60,110 nucleotides of DNA. Source: Chloroflexota bacterium. Its GTDB lineage: Bacteria; Chloroflexota; Anaerolineae; Promineifilales; Promineifilaceae. Positions 7,514-17,040 of the stretch are shown here, piece after piece. A program made the translations under genes and the position numbers. How positions within the stretch are numbered: position 1 is the stretch's first letter; each line of letters opens with the position of its first letter. The notes beneath the pieces were generated by a model. The model had not been told where the DNA came from, ran no database searches, and worked only from the letters and a program-made list of their open reading frames with translations. The stretch covers positions 1 to 60,110 of the forward strand of contig JACTMP010000025.1 in assembly GCA_014584575.1 (NCBI GenBank), written 5' to 3'.

Positions 7514-8686
7514 TCAACCAGCCCCCAATAGCCGCTGTGACGCAATAGCCGCTCCTTCGGTCAGCGAGCGCAGCTTGGCCCAAACCACCTCCTCCACCAC
7601 CATTTTGGAACCGGCGGCCGTCTCAAAACCACAATCCGTCCCGGCAATGATGCGGTGTGGGTCGCCCACCGTTTGGGCAATGCGCTCGATCCGGTCGGCC
7701 ACCACTTCCGGGTGTTCGATGTAATTGGTCGTCGTCTCGATCACGCCGGGAATCAGCAGCCGGTCGCCCAGGAAAGTGGGGTCAGCAAACAGGCGATACT
7801 CATGCGCGTGGCGCGGATTGGCCATCGAAAGCATGACCGCCCCGGCGTTCAATTGCGACACTTCCGGCCAGATGTCTGCCAGCGGCACGTCGCTATCATG
7901 CGGCCCTTCATAGTTGCCCCAGCAGACATGCAGCCGTACCTGTTCGCGGGGAATACCGGTGAGGGCTTTGTTCACGGCCGTGACCACCAGCCGCGCAAAC
8001 CCCAAAAACTCCGCCAACGGCTTGTCTTGAAACAGTGTATGTCGCTCCAACGCCAGGTCAGGTGCATCAATTTGCAGCACAAAACCGGCATTGGCGATAG
8101 CCGTATATTCGGTGCGCAGCGCCTCACCCAACGCATTCACATACAGTTCCAGATTATCGTAATGTTCGTTTTGCATCCCGGCGGCAATGATGCCCGGCGA
8201 GGGAGCAGACATGAAAGCTTCGGTGTAACGGCCGTCGGTCTCCGCCAACAACTCCTGAAGCTGGTGACATTCATGCTCCAGTGGCCTACTGTTCACATAG
8301 CGCACCGGGCCAATCGCTTTAGGCGCACGCAGCAAATCCACCCGCTCATCCGTCCCCATCGCCTGCCGCCGCCGTTCCAGACTGCCCGGATAGCGCAACA
8401 GGTCGGCCATAATCGGCCGTGACCCCACGCCACCAAAACCACTCATGCGGTGCTGCACGTAAGTGAAAAAGCTCTCCCGCCCCATTTCGCCATTATTCAC
8501 CACATCCAGCCCCACCGCGAGTTGCCGGGATAGACTGGCGCGAGACGCTTCGCGCACGGCCTGATCAAATACGTCATCCGCCACCCCCTGCCCCGAAAAA
8601 CGGGATGTGTGCAGCGCAATCAATGACTGGGGGCGGGGTAAACTGCCCGCATGAGTAGTTAAAATTCTCTCCCTACTTTCTCGCAT
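7514..8686 (-). CDS. Cobalamin-independent methionine synthase C-terminal-domain protein (MetE-C-like)
   Basis: 390 residues from the ATG at 8686, which is preceded by GGAGGAG; the frame runs 13 codons further upstream without a better start. It is a TIM-barrel protein of the COG0620 type, opening with TTHAGSLPRP as in many stand-alone MetE-C homologues. Candidate zinc ligands are His and Cys in LHVCWGNY, a Glu in the middle, and Cys in AGTDCGFE. It lacks the MetE N-terminal half. Such stand-alone proteins may move methyl groups from other donors; the substrate is unknown. It lies 33 nt upstream of phoB on the same strand. Confidence 0.75.
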   Translation of the reverse strand: MRESRERILTTHAGSLPRPQSLIALHTSRFSGQGVADDVFDQAVREASRASLSRQLAVGLDVVNNGEMGRESFFTYVQHRMSGFGGVGSRPIMADLLRYPGSLERRRQAMGTDERVDLLRAPKAIGPVRYVNSRPLEHECHQLQELLAETDGRYTEAFMSAPSPGIIAAGMQNEHYDNLELYVNALGEALRTEYTAIANAGFVLQIDAPDLALERHTLFQDKPLAEFLGFARLVVTAVNKALTGIPREQVRLHVCWGNYEGPHDSDVPLADIWPEVSQLNAGAVMLSMANPRHAHEYRLFADPTFLGDRLLIPGVIETTTNYIEHPEVVADRIERIAQTVGDPHRIIAGTDCGFETAAGSKMVVEEVVWAKLRSLTEGAAIASQRLLGAG

Positions 8687-8706
8687 CAAATCTCCTCCAC
8701 TTTGCA

Positions 8707-8739
8707 AGATTTGACAAATCTCCAAGATTTGCCAAATCT
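8707..8739. promoter_or_regulatory. Two 15-bp palindromes upstream of the MetE-C-like gene
   Basis: AGATTTG-A-CAAATCT (8707-8721) and AGATTTG-C-CAAATCT (8725-8739) are perfect palindromes around one base, with centres 18 bp apart. They lie 21-53 bp upstream of the start codon at 8686. They could be tandem operator half-sites for a dimeric regulator or two short hairpins in the leader. The remainder of 8740-8874 is AT-rich with a TATAAT at 8766 but no convincing -35. Confidence 0.5.
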
Positions 8740-8874
8740 GAATAACACGATCTTGTTTTGTCCGCTATAATTTACCTCAACAACGGCAACATCCGCCAAC
8801 TAACATTCCCCAATTTGTTTCCTTTATCATCGCCCAGGCTTCTAGTTTTTAGGGGTATTTATTATTTGCTTTTG

Positions 8875-8921
8875 AGATTAGAGATTACACAATCTCTAAT
8901 TTCTGATCTCTAATCTCAACC
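8875..8921. repeat. Word-repeat hairpin (GAGATTA units)
   Basis: GAGATTAGAGATTA on the left and AATCTCTAATTTCTGATCTCTAATCTC on the right form a hairpin of the GAGATT family, directly upstream of the Shine-Dalgarno AAAGGAGAAAA of the gene at 8939. Confidence 0.6.
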
Positions 8922-8938
8922 AAAAAAGGAGAAAAAAG

Positions 8939-9763
8939 ATGGCTGTTAACCCGATGGAGTATGCGAGTAAAGATGTGGTTTTGGATGTGGTGCGCACAGA
9001 GCGCGGCCGGTTTTTCGATGTGGTGGATAACCCGGACAACTGGTATATGGATACCCGCTGCGAAGGCTGGCAAGTGCGCGATCTGGTCGGCCACATGATT
9101 GATGTGACCGAGGCTTATCTGGATCGGTGGGAGATAGCCAGCAAAGGGCAGGAAGCGCCGCCGCCGCGGGGCTGGCAGGTGATGGCCAGGGATTTGAATG
9201 ACGGTGCGCTGGCGTTGCGCACCCTTTCCCGCGACGAAGCCATTGCCCGGCTGAAAGCAGATTCAGACAAGATGATGGGCATTTTTGAATCCCTGAATGA
9301 GGATGAATGGAACGGCTTCATGGTGTCTCATGTTTTCTCCGGCCCGGTGCCTGCGTTTTGTTATCCGGCCTTCCAGATTATGGACTACGGTGTGCATACC
9401 TGGGACATGCACTGGGGGTTGGGTGAAAAGGATGGCATCCTGGATGAGCGCACCGCCGGGGTTTTGTTGCCCTACATGTTCATCATCTGGCAGTATTCGG
9501 TGGATCAGGAGGCGGCCAAAGGGGTAGACATTACCTATGGCATCAAGGTGGATGGTGAATGGGGCGGCCAGTGGAAGGCGACGGTTAAAGACGGCCAGTT
9601 TAGCTATGAGCCGGTGGATGATGTGAGCACATTGCCGGCCGTTTTCCATTTCAAACATCCATCGGACATGGTGCTGACCACTTATCAGCGCATTCAGGGT
9701 GGCGAAACGTCCGGTGACCCGGATGTGATCCAGAAAGCGCGCAGCGTTTTCTTCCACATTTAG
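8939..9763 (+). CDS. Maleylpyruvate isomerase / DinB-fold family protein
   Basis: 274 residues with a strong AAAGGAG upstream. The N-terminal half has the MDMPI/DinB four-helix pattern: CEGWQVRDLVGHMIDVTEAYL, then later YGVHTWDMHWGLGE. The His residues in GHM and VHTWDMH are the usual divalent-metal ligands. The C-terminal part resembles an SCP-2-like module, as in mycothiol-dependent maleylpyruvate isomerases. Real substrates in this family vary (thiol-dependent isomerases and transferases), so no reaction is assigned. It opens the plus-strand cluster that runs to 13750. Confidence 0.7.
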   Translation: MAVNPMEYASKDVVLDVVRTERGRFFDVVDNPDNWYMDTRCEGWQVRDLVGHMIDVTEAYLDRWEIASKGQEAPPPRGWQVMARDLNDGALALRTLSRDEAIARLKADSDKMMGIFESLNEDEWNGFMVSHVFSGPVPAFCYPAFQIMDYGVHTWDMHWGLGEKDGILDERTAGVLLPYMFIIWQYSVDQEAAKGVDITYGIKVDGEWGGQWKATVKDGQFSYEPVDDVSTLPAVFHFKHPSDMVLTTYQRIQGGETSGDPDVIQKARSVFFHI

Positions 9764-9810
9764 GCATTGGGCGATTTTCAAAATCGCCCGACAAGGCGAC
9801 AGCAGAAACG

Positions 9811-10446
9811 ATGCGGCCGTGGACGAGAGAGAATGGCGCTTTGTGGGTGGTGGAGATGGGAAATGGTTTGCCGCCGCCTTGCCTGGCGCGGGCGGCGGTG
9901 ACATTTGCCGAGACGCAGCCGGAGGATGTGGCTGAACTGGCGGCGGCAATGAACCTGCCCTCGGCTGAACCCATCTGGCAGCGTTTTCAAGATAAACGCC
10001 GTTGTTTTCATTTGCGTGTGGATGGGCAGATTGTGACTTATGGCTGGGTGACGCAGGGCGTGGAGTGTGTGGGTGAACTGGAGCGACAGTTTCACCTGCA
10101 CCAGGACGAGGCGTATATCTGGGATTGTGGCACGGTAGCGGCCTGGCGGCGGCAACGTTTTTACAGCGCCCTGTTGAGCAGCCTGATTGCCCGGCTGCAT
10201 GAGGAAGGGGTGGCGCGTATCTGGATTGGCGCGTCGCGGCAGAACCGGCCTTCGCTGCGGGGTTTTGCCAATGCCGGGTTTCAGCCGGTGGTGGAGTGTC
10301 GTTACGGCCGTGTCCACCGCCTCACCCTACTCTGGATTCAACACACCCCCGCCGCCCCACGCCCACTGATCCAGGCAGCCTACCGTATCTTGCTCAACAG
10401 CCACGAACGACGGCTAGGGCCGGTGGCTATTGGTTATTTGAAGTAA
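9811..10446 (+). CDS. GNAT-family N-acetyltransferase-like protein
   Basis: 211 residues. The central region AYIWDCGTVAAWRRQRFYSALLSSLIARLHEEG corresponds to the beta4-alpha3 acetyl-CoA-binding part of GNAT enzymes (R/Q-x-x-G/A motif in degenerate form). NRPSLRGFANAGFQPVVECRYGR matches the end of the fold. The first ~45 residues look unlike the domain, and the start is uncertain because no clear ribosome site precedes 9811. It lies 47 nt after the previous gene. The acceptor is unknown. Confidence 0.6.
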   Translation: MRPWTRENGALWVVEMGNGLPPPCLARAAVTFAETQPEDVAELAAAMNLPSAEPIWQRFQDKRRCFHLRVDGQIVTYGWVTQGVECVGELERQFHLHQDEAYIWDCGTVAAWRRQRFYSALLSSLIARLHEEGVARIWIGASRQNRPSLRGFANAGFQPVVECRYGRVHRLTLLWIQHTPAAPRPLIQAAYRILLNSHERRLGPVAIGYLK

Positions 10447-10491
10447 AAATGCGTTGCACTTTTGAAGTGCGTTACACCTGAGGGTACCTAT

Positions 10492-11094
10492 ATGAAAAAA
10501 ATTCAAACTCAAGGCGTCCACCACATCACCATTGTGGGCGCAACGCGGCAGATGGCGATTGATTTTTGGGAAGGGGTGTTGGGCATGCCCTTTATCTTTG
10601 AGCAGCCCAACCTGGATAATGCCAATGAGAGCCACCTGTACTTTGATCCGGGCGACGGCCGTCTCATCACCATCTTCACCAATGAAACCCGCACCGCCGA
10701 TCCCACGCCCAACCCCGAAGGCATTGGAAATTTGCACCACATCGCCTTCAGCGTCTCCCGCTCCACCTTTATTGAGACGGCCAGGCGGCTGAACGAACGG
10801 GGCATCAAAAACACCGGCGAAATAGATCGCGGCTTCATGTACTCCATCTACTTCCGCGATCCGTTGGGGCAGCGGTACGAACTCGCCAGCTACAAATTTG
10901 AGCCACCGACCGGCTGTACCCATGCCCAGGTCTTGTTTGAAGCGCACAAAATCCGGGTGGGTGAAGGCGCATACAACATCCAGGATTCCCATCTGGCGGA
11001 CGCCCTGGAACTGCTGACCCGGCGCAATCAAGGATCACTCTCCGACGATTTATCGGCCAAACATGCCTATCCGCGGCCTGTGGATGGCCCGTGA
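10492..11094 (+). CDS. VOC-superfamily (glyoxalase/extradiol dioxygenase-type) protein
   Basis: 200 residues from the ATG at 10492 with GAGGG upstream; the frame starts at 10462, but the leading residues overlap a small hairpin (GCACTT-TTG-AAGTGC). Two beta-alpha-beta-beta-beta modules are visible. Likely metal ligands are His in GVHHITIV (about residue 9), His in NLHHIAFSV (about 84) and Glu in QRYELASY (about 130). The C-terminal ~60 residues are an extension beyond one VOC unit. The function could be dioxygenase, isomerase or lyase. It sits 6 nt before the next gene, so co-transcription is likely. Confidence 0.75.
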   Translation: MKKIQTQGVHHITIVGATRQMAIDFWEGVLGMPFIFEQPNLDNANESHLYFDPGDGRLITIFTNETRTADPTPNPEGIGNLHHIAFSVSRSTFIETARRLNERGIKNTGEIDRGFMYSIYFRDPLGQRYELASYKFEPPTGCTHAQVLFEAHKIRVGEGAYNIQDSHLADALELLTRRNQGSLSDDLSAKHAYPRPVDGP

Positions 11095-11100
11095 CGCCCT

Positions 11101-12060
11101 ATGGAATATAGACAACTCGGTCATTCAAACTTAGAAGTGTCTGTTTTCTCATTGGGGTCCTGGCTGACTTATGAATTTATGGACGAGAAAGAGGCGCTGA
11201 CGGTAATTGCCAGCGGTTTGCAAGCGGGCATCAACTTCCTGGATGATGCCCGTTATGATGACCGCACCGGCCATGCCCCGTTGAAAAGCGGCTATTCGGA
11301 GGTGTTGTTCGGCCGTTTGTTGCGGCAGGGGGGCTGGAATCGCGCCGACCTGGTGATTGCCAATAAGCTGTGGTACGAATTTTACCCCGCGCAAAGCCCG
11401 GAAGCAGAACTTGATGGTTCGCTGGCCCGCTTGCAGATGGAATATCTGGACCTGGCGTATTGTGTGCCACCGCCTGCGTCGCTGCCCGTTGCGGAGATGG
11501 TGCGGCAATTGGATGCTTTGATCCAAACCGGTAAGCTGCGTTATTGGGGTGTGTTGAACTGGTCGCCCGCGCAAATTGAGGAGGCGTGGCAGGTGGCTGC
11601 CGCAGAAGGTCTGGCTGCGCCAGTGGCGGCGCAGTTGGCTTACAGCTTGCTGCAAACTTCGCCTGTGGAAGAGGCAACGACTCACGACATTTTTGCTGCT
11701 GCGGGGATGGGGATTGTGGCTTCGTATTCGTTGTATGGGGGTTTGTTGAGTGGCAAGTATAACAAGGTAGGTGGGGACAACGGCCGTTTTCGTCCCGAAG
11801 CCATCGAATCCATGCGCCAAAAACAACTGCTGGCAAAGGTGGGACAGCTGATCGTGCTGGCGGACGAGGTGGGGTGCACCCCGGCACAACTGGCGCTGGC
11901 CTACTGCCTGGCAAATGAGCAAGTCGCCAGCCTGCTGTTTGGAGCTACAAAAACAGCACAGGTGGTGGAAAACCTGCAAGCGCTGGATGTTCTGGCCCGG
12001 CTGGATGAAGAAATGATGGAGAAATTACACGATTTGAGCCAACCACGAGTGGAGAGATAA
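11101..12060 (+). CDS. Aldo-keto reductase-fold protein with altered catalytic tetrad
   Basis: 319 residues with the overall TIM-barrel pattern of the Kv-beta/YghZ-like aldo-keto reductases: MEYRQLGHSNLEVSVFSLGSW at the start, then ANKLW with the tetrad Lys (about 89) and LRYWGVLNWSPAQIEEA. Asp48 is kept. The position expected for Tyr is Asp53 (Tyr52 is adjacent), and the usual HRPD/HxPD segment reads DLAYCVPPP, so the tetrad His is missing. NADPH binding near the C-terminus (LLFGATKTAQVVENL) looks intact. It may be an atypical reductase or a lyase-like member. It is tightly linked to the TPP enzyme 4 nt downstream. Confidence 0.75.
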   Translation: MEYRQLGHSNLEVSVFSLGSWLTYEFMDEKEALTVIASGLQAGINFLDDARYDDRTGHAPLKSGYSEVLFGRLLRQGGWNRADLVIANKLWYEFYPAQSPEAELDGSLARLQMEYLDLAYCVPPPASLPVAEMVRQLDALIQTGKLRYWGVLNWSPAQIEEAWQVAAAEGLAAPVAAQLAYSLLQTSPVEEATTHDIFAAAGMGIVASYSLYGGLLSGKYNKVGGDNGRFRPEAIESMRQKQLLAKVGQLIVLADEVGCTPAQLALAYCLANEQVASLLFGATKTAQVVENLQALDVLARLDEEMMEKLHDLSQPRVER

Positions 12061-12064
12061 CGGT

Positions 12065-13750
12065 ATGGAACAAAGTGAAACTAAAACCGGCGCCCGGTTT
12101 ATTGCCGAAATGTTCAAGGGATATGGCGTGACACATGTTTTTTACATGGATGCCATTTTGCGCAAGACGATGGTGGATTTGGAGGAGTTGGGGATTCGCC
12201 GCGTCATCACCCATTCGGAGAAAGCGGCGGCGTATATGGCCGATGGGTATGCGCGGATTTCTGGCCGCCCCGGCGTGTGTATGGCGCAGTCGGTGGGAGC
12301 GGCCAATCTGGCGGCGGGGCTGCAAGACGCCTGGTTGGGGCGGTCGCCGGTCATCGCTCTCACCGGCAAGAAGCCACCCCTGTTCCAACACCGCCATGCC
12401 TACCAGGAAATTGACCACACACCTATGTTTGCGCCGGTGACAAAATATAACGTGGATGTGGTCAATATCGCCCAGTTGCCTTTTTACTTGCGGCAGGCGT
12501 TCCGGGAAGCGACTTCGGGCACGCCGCGCCCGGTGCATCTGGACTTGTTGGGGCACAGCGCACGGCCGTTGGAAGCCGCGGAAGCCTCTTTACCTGTGAT
12601 TATCGAAGAGCCGTTCACCCATTACCCTGCGTTCCGGCCCGAACCGGACGCCGCCAGCGTAGAACGGGCGGCCCACGCCATTGCCGCCGCCCAACGCCCG
12701 GTGATTGTGGCCGGGGGTGGCGTGCGCAGTTCGGGGGCGGCAGCGGCAGTGGTGGCATTGGCGGAAAAGCTCTCTATTCCGGTGGCGACTTCGGTGAATG
12801 GCAAGGGGACGATTTTGGACGATCACCCGCTGAGTGTGGGGGTGGTGGGGTCTTACTCGGTGCGCTGCGCCAATCAGGTGGTGGCGGCAGCCGATCTGGT
12901 GATTTACATTGGCAGCAATACCGGCGACCAGGTGACACATAATTGGACGGTGCCGCCGATGGGCACGGCCGTTGTCCAGATTGACATTGACCCTACCGAA
13001 ATCGGGCGCAGTTATGCCGGGGCGGTGGGGGTGGTGGGGGATGCGCATACGGCCGTGACCAGACTCACCGCCGCTTTAGAAGCCAAACCCGCAAACGAAA
13101 CCTGGTTGCAGCAGGTTCATGCCTTTGGGCGCACCTGGCGCCAGGAAATGGAGCCGCTGCGCCAATCGGACGCCGTGCCCATTCGCCCGGAACGGTTGTG
13201 CAAAGAGTTATCGGATGTGCTGCCAGAGGACGCCGTTTTGGTGGCCGATACCGGCTACTCCGCCATCTGGACGGCGACGATGGTGTCATTGCGCCATCCG
13301 GGGCAGAGCTATTTGCGCGCCGCCGGCTCGTTGGGCTGGGCTTTTCCGGCAGCATTGGGCGTCAAATGCGCTGTGCCGGAGCGTCCGGTCATCTGTTTCA
13401 CCGGGGATGGCGGCTTCTGGTATCACCTGAGCGAACTGGAAACGGCGCGCCGTCACCGTATCAACACCGTGACCATCATCAACAACAATGGTGGACTGGG
13501 GCAGGGCATCCCGGACATTCACAAAATGTACGGCGACCGGCCCGGCAAGCCGGAAGAGCTTTACCAGTTTGAGCCGGTTAATTTTGCCCGTATTGCTCAG
13601 GAAATGGGGTGTGTGGGTATCCGCGTGGAACGGCCGGAAGAGATCGGCGTGGCCATCCGGCAGGCGTTGACTACGGATGCACCGACTGTGGTGGAAGTGA
13701 TCACCGGTCTGAACTATCACGCGCCGGAGGTCTGGTCGCCGTCTGGGTAG
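12065..13750 (+). CDS. Thiamine-diphosphate-dependent enzyme (acetolactate synthase / decarboxylase family)
   Basis: 561 residues. The N-terminal pyrimidine-binding domain has the cofactor-activating Glu in THSEKAAAYMADGYAR (about residue 51). A central Rossmann-like domain follows (RPVIVAGGGVRSSGAAAAV, about 210). The C-terminal domain has the ThDP motif FTGDGGFWYHLSELETA, ending with INNNGG. The length equals that of IlvB-like enzymes, but the substrate loops differ and no small regulatory subunit is adjacent, so it is probably not a housekeeping AHAS. With the VOC and AKR-like genes it suggests keto-acid or aldehyde chemistry. Confidence 0.8.
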   Translation: MEQSETKTGARFIAEMFKGYGVTHVFYMDAILRKTMVDLEELGIRRVITHSEKAAAYMADGYARISGRPGVCMAQSVGAANLAAGLQDAWLGRSPVIALTGKKPPLFQHRHAYQEIDHTPMFAPVTKYNVDVVNIAQLPFYLRQAFREATSGTPRPVHLDLLGHSARPLEAAEASLPVIIEEPFTHYPAFRPEPDAASVERAAHAIAAAQRPVIVAGGGVRSSGAAAAVVALAEKLSIPVATSVNGKGTILDDHPLSVGVVGSYSVRCANQVVAAADLVIYIGSNTGDQVTHNWTVPPMGTAVVQIDIDPTEIGRSYAGAVGVVGDAHTAVTRLTAALEAKPANETWLQQVHAFGRTWRQEMEPLRQSDAVPIRPERLCKELSDVLPEDAVLVADTGYSAIWTATMVSLRHPGQSYLRAAGSLGWAFPAALGVKCAVPERPVICFTGDGGFWYHLSELETARRHRINTVTIINNNGGLGQGIPDIHKMYGDRPGKPEELYQFEPVNFARIAQEMGCVGIRVERPEEIGVAIRQALTTDAPTVVEVITGLNYHAPEVWSPSG

Positions 13751-13791
13751 TTCTACCGGCTAAAGCTGTTACTACAAACTGGTTGGCGTGG

Positions 13792-16700
13792 TTAAAGAGC
13801 GGCGTACAACGGCAGCCATATGGAAAAAGTGGCGCCGGCCCCCACTTCGCTCTGCACTTCAATCAGCCCACCATAGGGTTCGATGATTTTCCTGGCAACA
13901 GGTAATCCCAAACCCATGCCGGAGATATTGGCCGCGCGGGCCGCATCGCCCCGGAAGAATCGGTCAAAAATCTGCTGCTTTTCGTGCGGGCCTAAACCAG
14001 GGCCTTGATCGCTAATTGTGACCAGAATAAACAGACGCCCGGCGCGATGTTGCGTTTCGGCGGTAATCTGCACTTCGCCGCCCGCCGGTGAATACTTGAT
14101 GGCGTTGTCAATGACATTGGTGAGTATGGTGCGCAGATGAGCCTGGTGCATGTGTACGGCCGTGACTCTTGTTGTATTCCCCGTTACCGACAAGCGAACC
14201 CCTTTTTCGGCCACGCTGCCCGCAAAATAATCCTGCAACTCATTGAGTAACGGCCACAGGTCAGTGGTCGCCTCTGGATCAGGCGTGAATTCGGCGTCCA
14301 GCCGCGACAGTTCCAGCAGTTCCTGAATCATCTGGTTCAGGCGGTCAGTTTCCTGGTGCATGACATGAAAATAACGGGGATGGTTTTCCGGTTTGCCCCG
14401 TTCCAGCAGCGAGATGTGGGTTTTGATCACAGTCAGGGGTGTGCGCAAATCATGGGTGACGTTGGAGATGAATTCCGCTTTTAGCCGCTCAACCTCTTTC
14501 AACTGGCTGATGTCTGATTGCACAATGACATAGCCGGTGATGCGGCCGCTGTTGTCCTTGATGGGTGTTACGGTCAGGCGCACGCTGTACGTTTGCCCGT
14601 CTTTACGCTGGTTGAGCAGTTCACCAGACCAGCTTTCCTGGCTAAAACCGGTGGGCCAGGTTTGCACAAACAGGAAGCGAGCGGCGCGGTCATTGACCAG
14701 GACGCGCAAATTCTGGCCGATGAGTTCGGCACGGCCGTAGCCGCTCATACGCTCCATGGCCTGATTCATGTAAAGGATGTTCACGGCCGTGTCTGTCAGG
14801 ATAATTCCCTCTCCGGCGCTCTCCAAAATAGCCACCGTCCGGTCCCGCTCGGCTGCCAATTCTGCCGTGCGTTCGTTAACCAACGTCGCTAACAGCTCCT
14901 TTTGTGATACCAACGATTCATATAACCGGGCGCGTTCAATCACGGCCGTGACCAATCCGGCTAACGTCACTAAAAAATCCAAATCCTTCTCTGAAAACGC
15001 ATTCAGACGGGGGCTTTCCACATCAATCACGCCCACCACCTGGTCATTCACCCGCAGTGGCGCCACAATGGCAGACCGCGTTTCCGCCACCGGCATACCC
15101 GCCTCATACAGTGGTTCGTGGCGCACATCGCCCATCAGGCGCGCCTCACCGGTATTAACGACCAATCCCAGCAAACTTTCATACAAAATAGGCCGCGCCA
15201 GATATGCAGCCGGGATGCCGTGGAATGACGAATGGGGCTGCAAAAGGCCACTGGCCTCGTCTACCATGGCAAACCCAAAAACATCACGATACAGACGCCT
15301 GGTGATCATACCTGTCGTGTGGTTTAACAGTTCATCAACGTCAAACGTGGAGGCTGTGGCCACGGAAAGCTGGTGCAGGATTGCCAGTTCATCAGCCTGG
15401 CGCAAGACCTGGTCGTGCAGCCGGGCATTGGCAATGGCAATGGCCGCCTGATTGGCAAAGGCAGACACCGTTTCCGCGGCTTCGGCGTCATATCTGTTGG
15501 CCTGCCGGCTTTCCAGGCTGAGAATGCCAATCAACTGGTCTTTGACCATCAATGTGGCCCCGATCCACGAATGTACACCTTCCAGCGTAGGCAGCACCAG
15601 CCAGCCGGTATCCTGATGTGTGTCCCCAATAAAGGCCCAGCCGGGGGGAATGGGGATGCGCCGCAGCCACGATTCGGCGTAGGTGTCCAGAAACTCGCGC
15701 AGACTTTCGGCCTCTTCAAAACCACGGCTGGCAGCCAGGGTGAGTGACTCATTGTAGGGGTCGTCCAGGTGCAGAGAAACAAAATCATAGGCCACAATCT
15801 CGGCCAGGTAGTCAAAAATTTGTTCGTACACCTGTTGCAGCGTCAGACTGGTGGTGAGCAGCGCCCCCACTTTTTGCAGCATGGTCGCCATTTTTAGCTG
15901 CCGGGTTTGGGCTGTGTACAAATTGGCGTTGGCAATGGCAATAGCGGCCTGATGGGCCACGCTTTGGCACAGCGCGATTTCCTCCGCGGTGAAGGGCCGC
16001 GCCTGATGCCAGACATGAATGTGCAGCAAGCCGATGGGCCTGTCACGGAAAATAAGCGGCACATAGAGTAGGGCGCGCAGCCCGCTTCTGGTTACGTTTA
16101 ACGCCCGTTCGTTCAGGTAGGCAATTTGCCATAAGTCGGCTACGGCCGTCGGCTGCCTGTTTTTCAGCGTGAGGCGCGAGAATAATGTCTCGTCTACCGG
16201 CGATTCCTGCCCCACCGGTATCAGCGTAAAGTGTGGTTTCTCTGACCATTCGGCGGCGGTGCGCAGGGTACGGCCGTCTGCGCTCAGAATGGAAATGGAA
16301 CAGGCGCTGATATTGTCCAGATAACGCCGCGCCGCTGCCAACGAGCGGTTGAGGACCTCGTCCAATTCCAGTGTGCTGGAGAGGTAACCGGCAACTTCCA
16401 GCAGCGTTTCGGCTTCACGGCGGCGGCGGCTTTCAGTTTCATATAAACGCGCATTTACCAGGGCGATGGCGCCTTGTTGGGCAATAGCCTGGCACAGTTC
16501 AGTTTCGGCCGGTGTATAGGCGCGGCGGGTGCGGCTCTCCCATAATTCGGCAAAACCAATGATCTGGTTATGCAGCCGCATCGGCACTATCAATGACGTT
16601 TTGATTCCATAAGACGCCAGGTGCTGCCGATCCCATTCTGGCGTGTGGGGATCGTCCACATGAAGCAGCAGCGGGTAACGAGTTTCCAGAAAACGTTGGT

Positions 16701-16989
16701 CTCGTTTGACCTCGTTAAAGAGGTCATAAGCGACGCCTGTGTCGCTTTGCATCTCCAGCCTCCCGGCTTCCGGGCTGCGAAATTCGGCCAGCACGGTCGC
16801 CAGACCGGTGTCCGTATTCCAGTCAGAAATATAGGCGCTGGTGACCTGGAAGGTTTGCACCAGTTGTTGGGCCAGTTCGGTGAGCAGTGCCGGGGAGTTC
16901 AGGTTAGCGGTCACGGCCGTAATCGCCTTTAAGAGCGCCTCATATTGGGCTGCGGAATAGAGGGGGTTGTTTTTTGTGTTTTTGTCCAT
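13792..16989 (-). CDS. Multi-GAF/PAS hybrid-free sensor histidine kinase (orphan)
   Basis: 1065 residues from the ATG at 16989 (AGGAG upstream); the open frame continues 126 codons further but without coding character. There is no membrane segment. Roughly four GAF domains (about 30-170, 195-345, 365-510, 530-680) precede a PAS domain (about 700-815), the HisKA box NVTHDLRTPLTVIKT and an ATPase domain with NVIDNAIKYSP, SDQGPGLG and GMGLGLPVARKI. It is a cytoplasmic sensor of small ligands or redox. No response regulator is adjacent. It converges with the TPP enzyme, leaving 41 bp without a clear terminator. Confidence 0.9.
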   Translation of the reverse strand: MDKNTKNNPLYSAAQYEALLKAITAVTANLNSPALLTELAQQLVQTFQVTSAYISDWNTDTGLATVLAEFRSPEAGRLEMQSDTGVAYDLFNEVKRDQRFLETRYPLLLHVDDPHTPEWDRQHLASYGIKTSLIVPMRLHNQIIGFAELWESRTRRAYTPAETELCQAIAQQGAIALVNARLYETESRRRREAETLLEVAGYLSSTLELDEVLNRSLAAARRYLDNISACSISILSADGRTLRTAAEWSEKPHFTLIPVGQESPVDETLFSRLTLKNRQPTAVADLWQIAYLNERALNVTRSGLRALLYVPLIFRDRPIGLLHIHVWHQARPFTAEEIALCQSVAHQAAIAIANANLYTAQTRQLKMATMLQKVGALLTTSLTLQQVYEQIFDYLAEIVAYDFVSLHLDDPYNESLTLAASRGFEEAESLREFLDTYAESWLRRIPIPPGWAFIGDTHQDTGWLVLPTLEGVHSWIGATLMVKDQLIGILSLESRQANRYDAEAAETVSAFANQAAIAIANARLHDQVLRQADELAILHQLSVATASTFDVDELLNHTTGMITRRLYRDVFGFAMVDEASGLLQPHSSFHGIPAAYLARPILYESLLGLVVNTGEARLMGDVRHEPLYEAGMPVAETRSAIVAPLRVNDQVVGVIDVESPRLNAFSEKDLDFLVTLAGLVTAVIERARLYESLVSQKELLATLVNERTAELAAERDRTVAILESAGEGIILTDTAVNILYMNQAMERMSGYGRAELIGQNLRVLVNDRAARFLFVQTWPTGFSQESWSGELLNQRKDGQTYSVRLTVTPIKDNSGRITGYVIVQSDISQLKEVERLKAEFISNVTHDLRTPLTVIKTHISLLERGKPENHPRYFHVMHQETDRLNQMIQELLELSRLDAEFTPDPEATTDLWPLLNELQDYFAGSVAEKGVRLSVTGNTTRVTAVHMHQAHLRTILTNVIDNAIKYSPAGGEVQITAETQHRAGRLFILVTISDQGPGLGPHEKQQIFDRFFRGDAARAANISGMGLGLPVARKIIEPYGGLIEVQSEVGAGATFSIWLPLYAAL

Positions 16990-17040
16990 TTTGCTCCTGG
17001 TTACGGCCGTGCCGAAGATAATACCTGCACACCTCTCTTT

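Noticed and set aside
8687..8938. Cobalamin or SAM riboswitch upstream of the MetE-C-like gene
   Set aside because: No B12-box or SAM-riboswitch core could be recognised; only two short palindromes and a word hairpin.
12065..13750. Assignment of the ThDP enzyme as acetolactate synthase IlvB
   Set aside because: No ilvN/ilvC neighbours, and the context is VOC/AKR-like genes; only the superfamily is safe.
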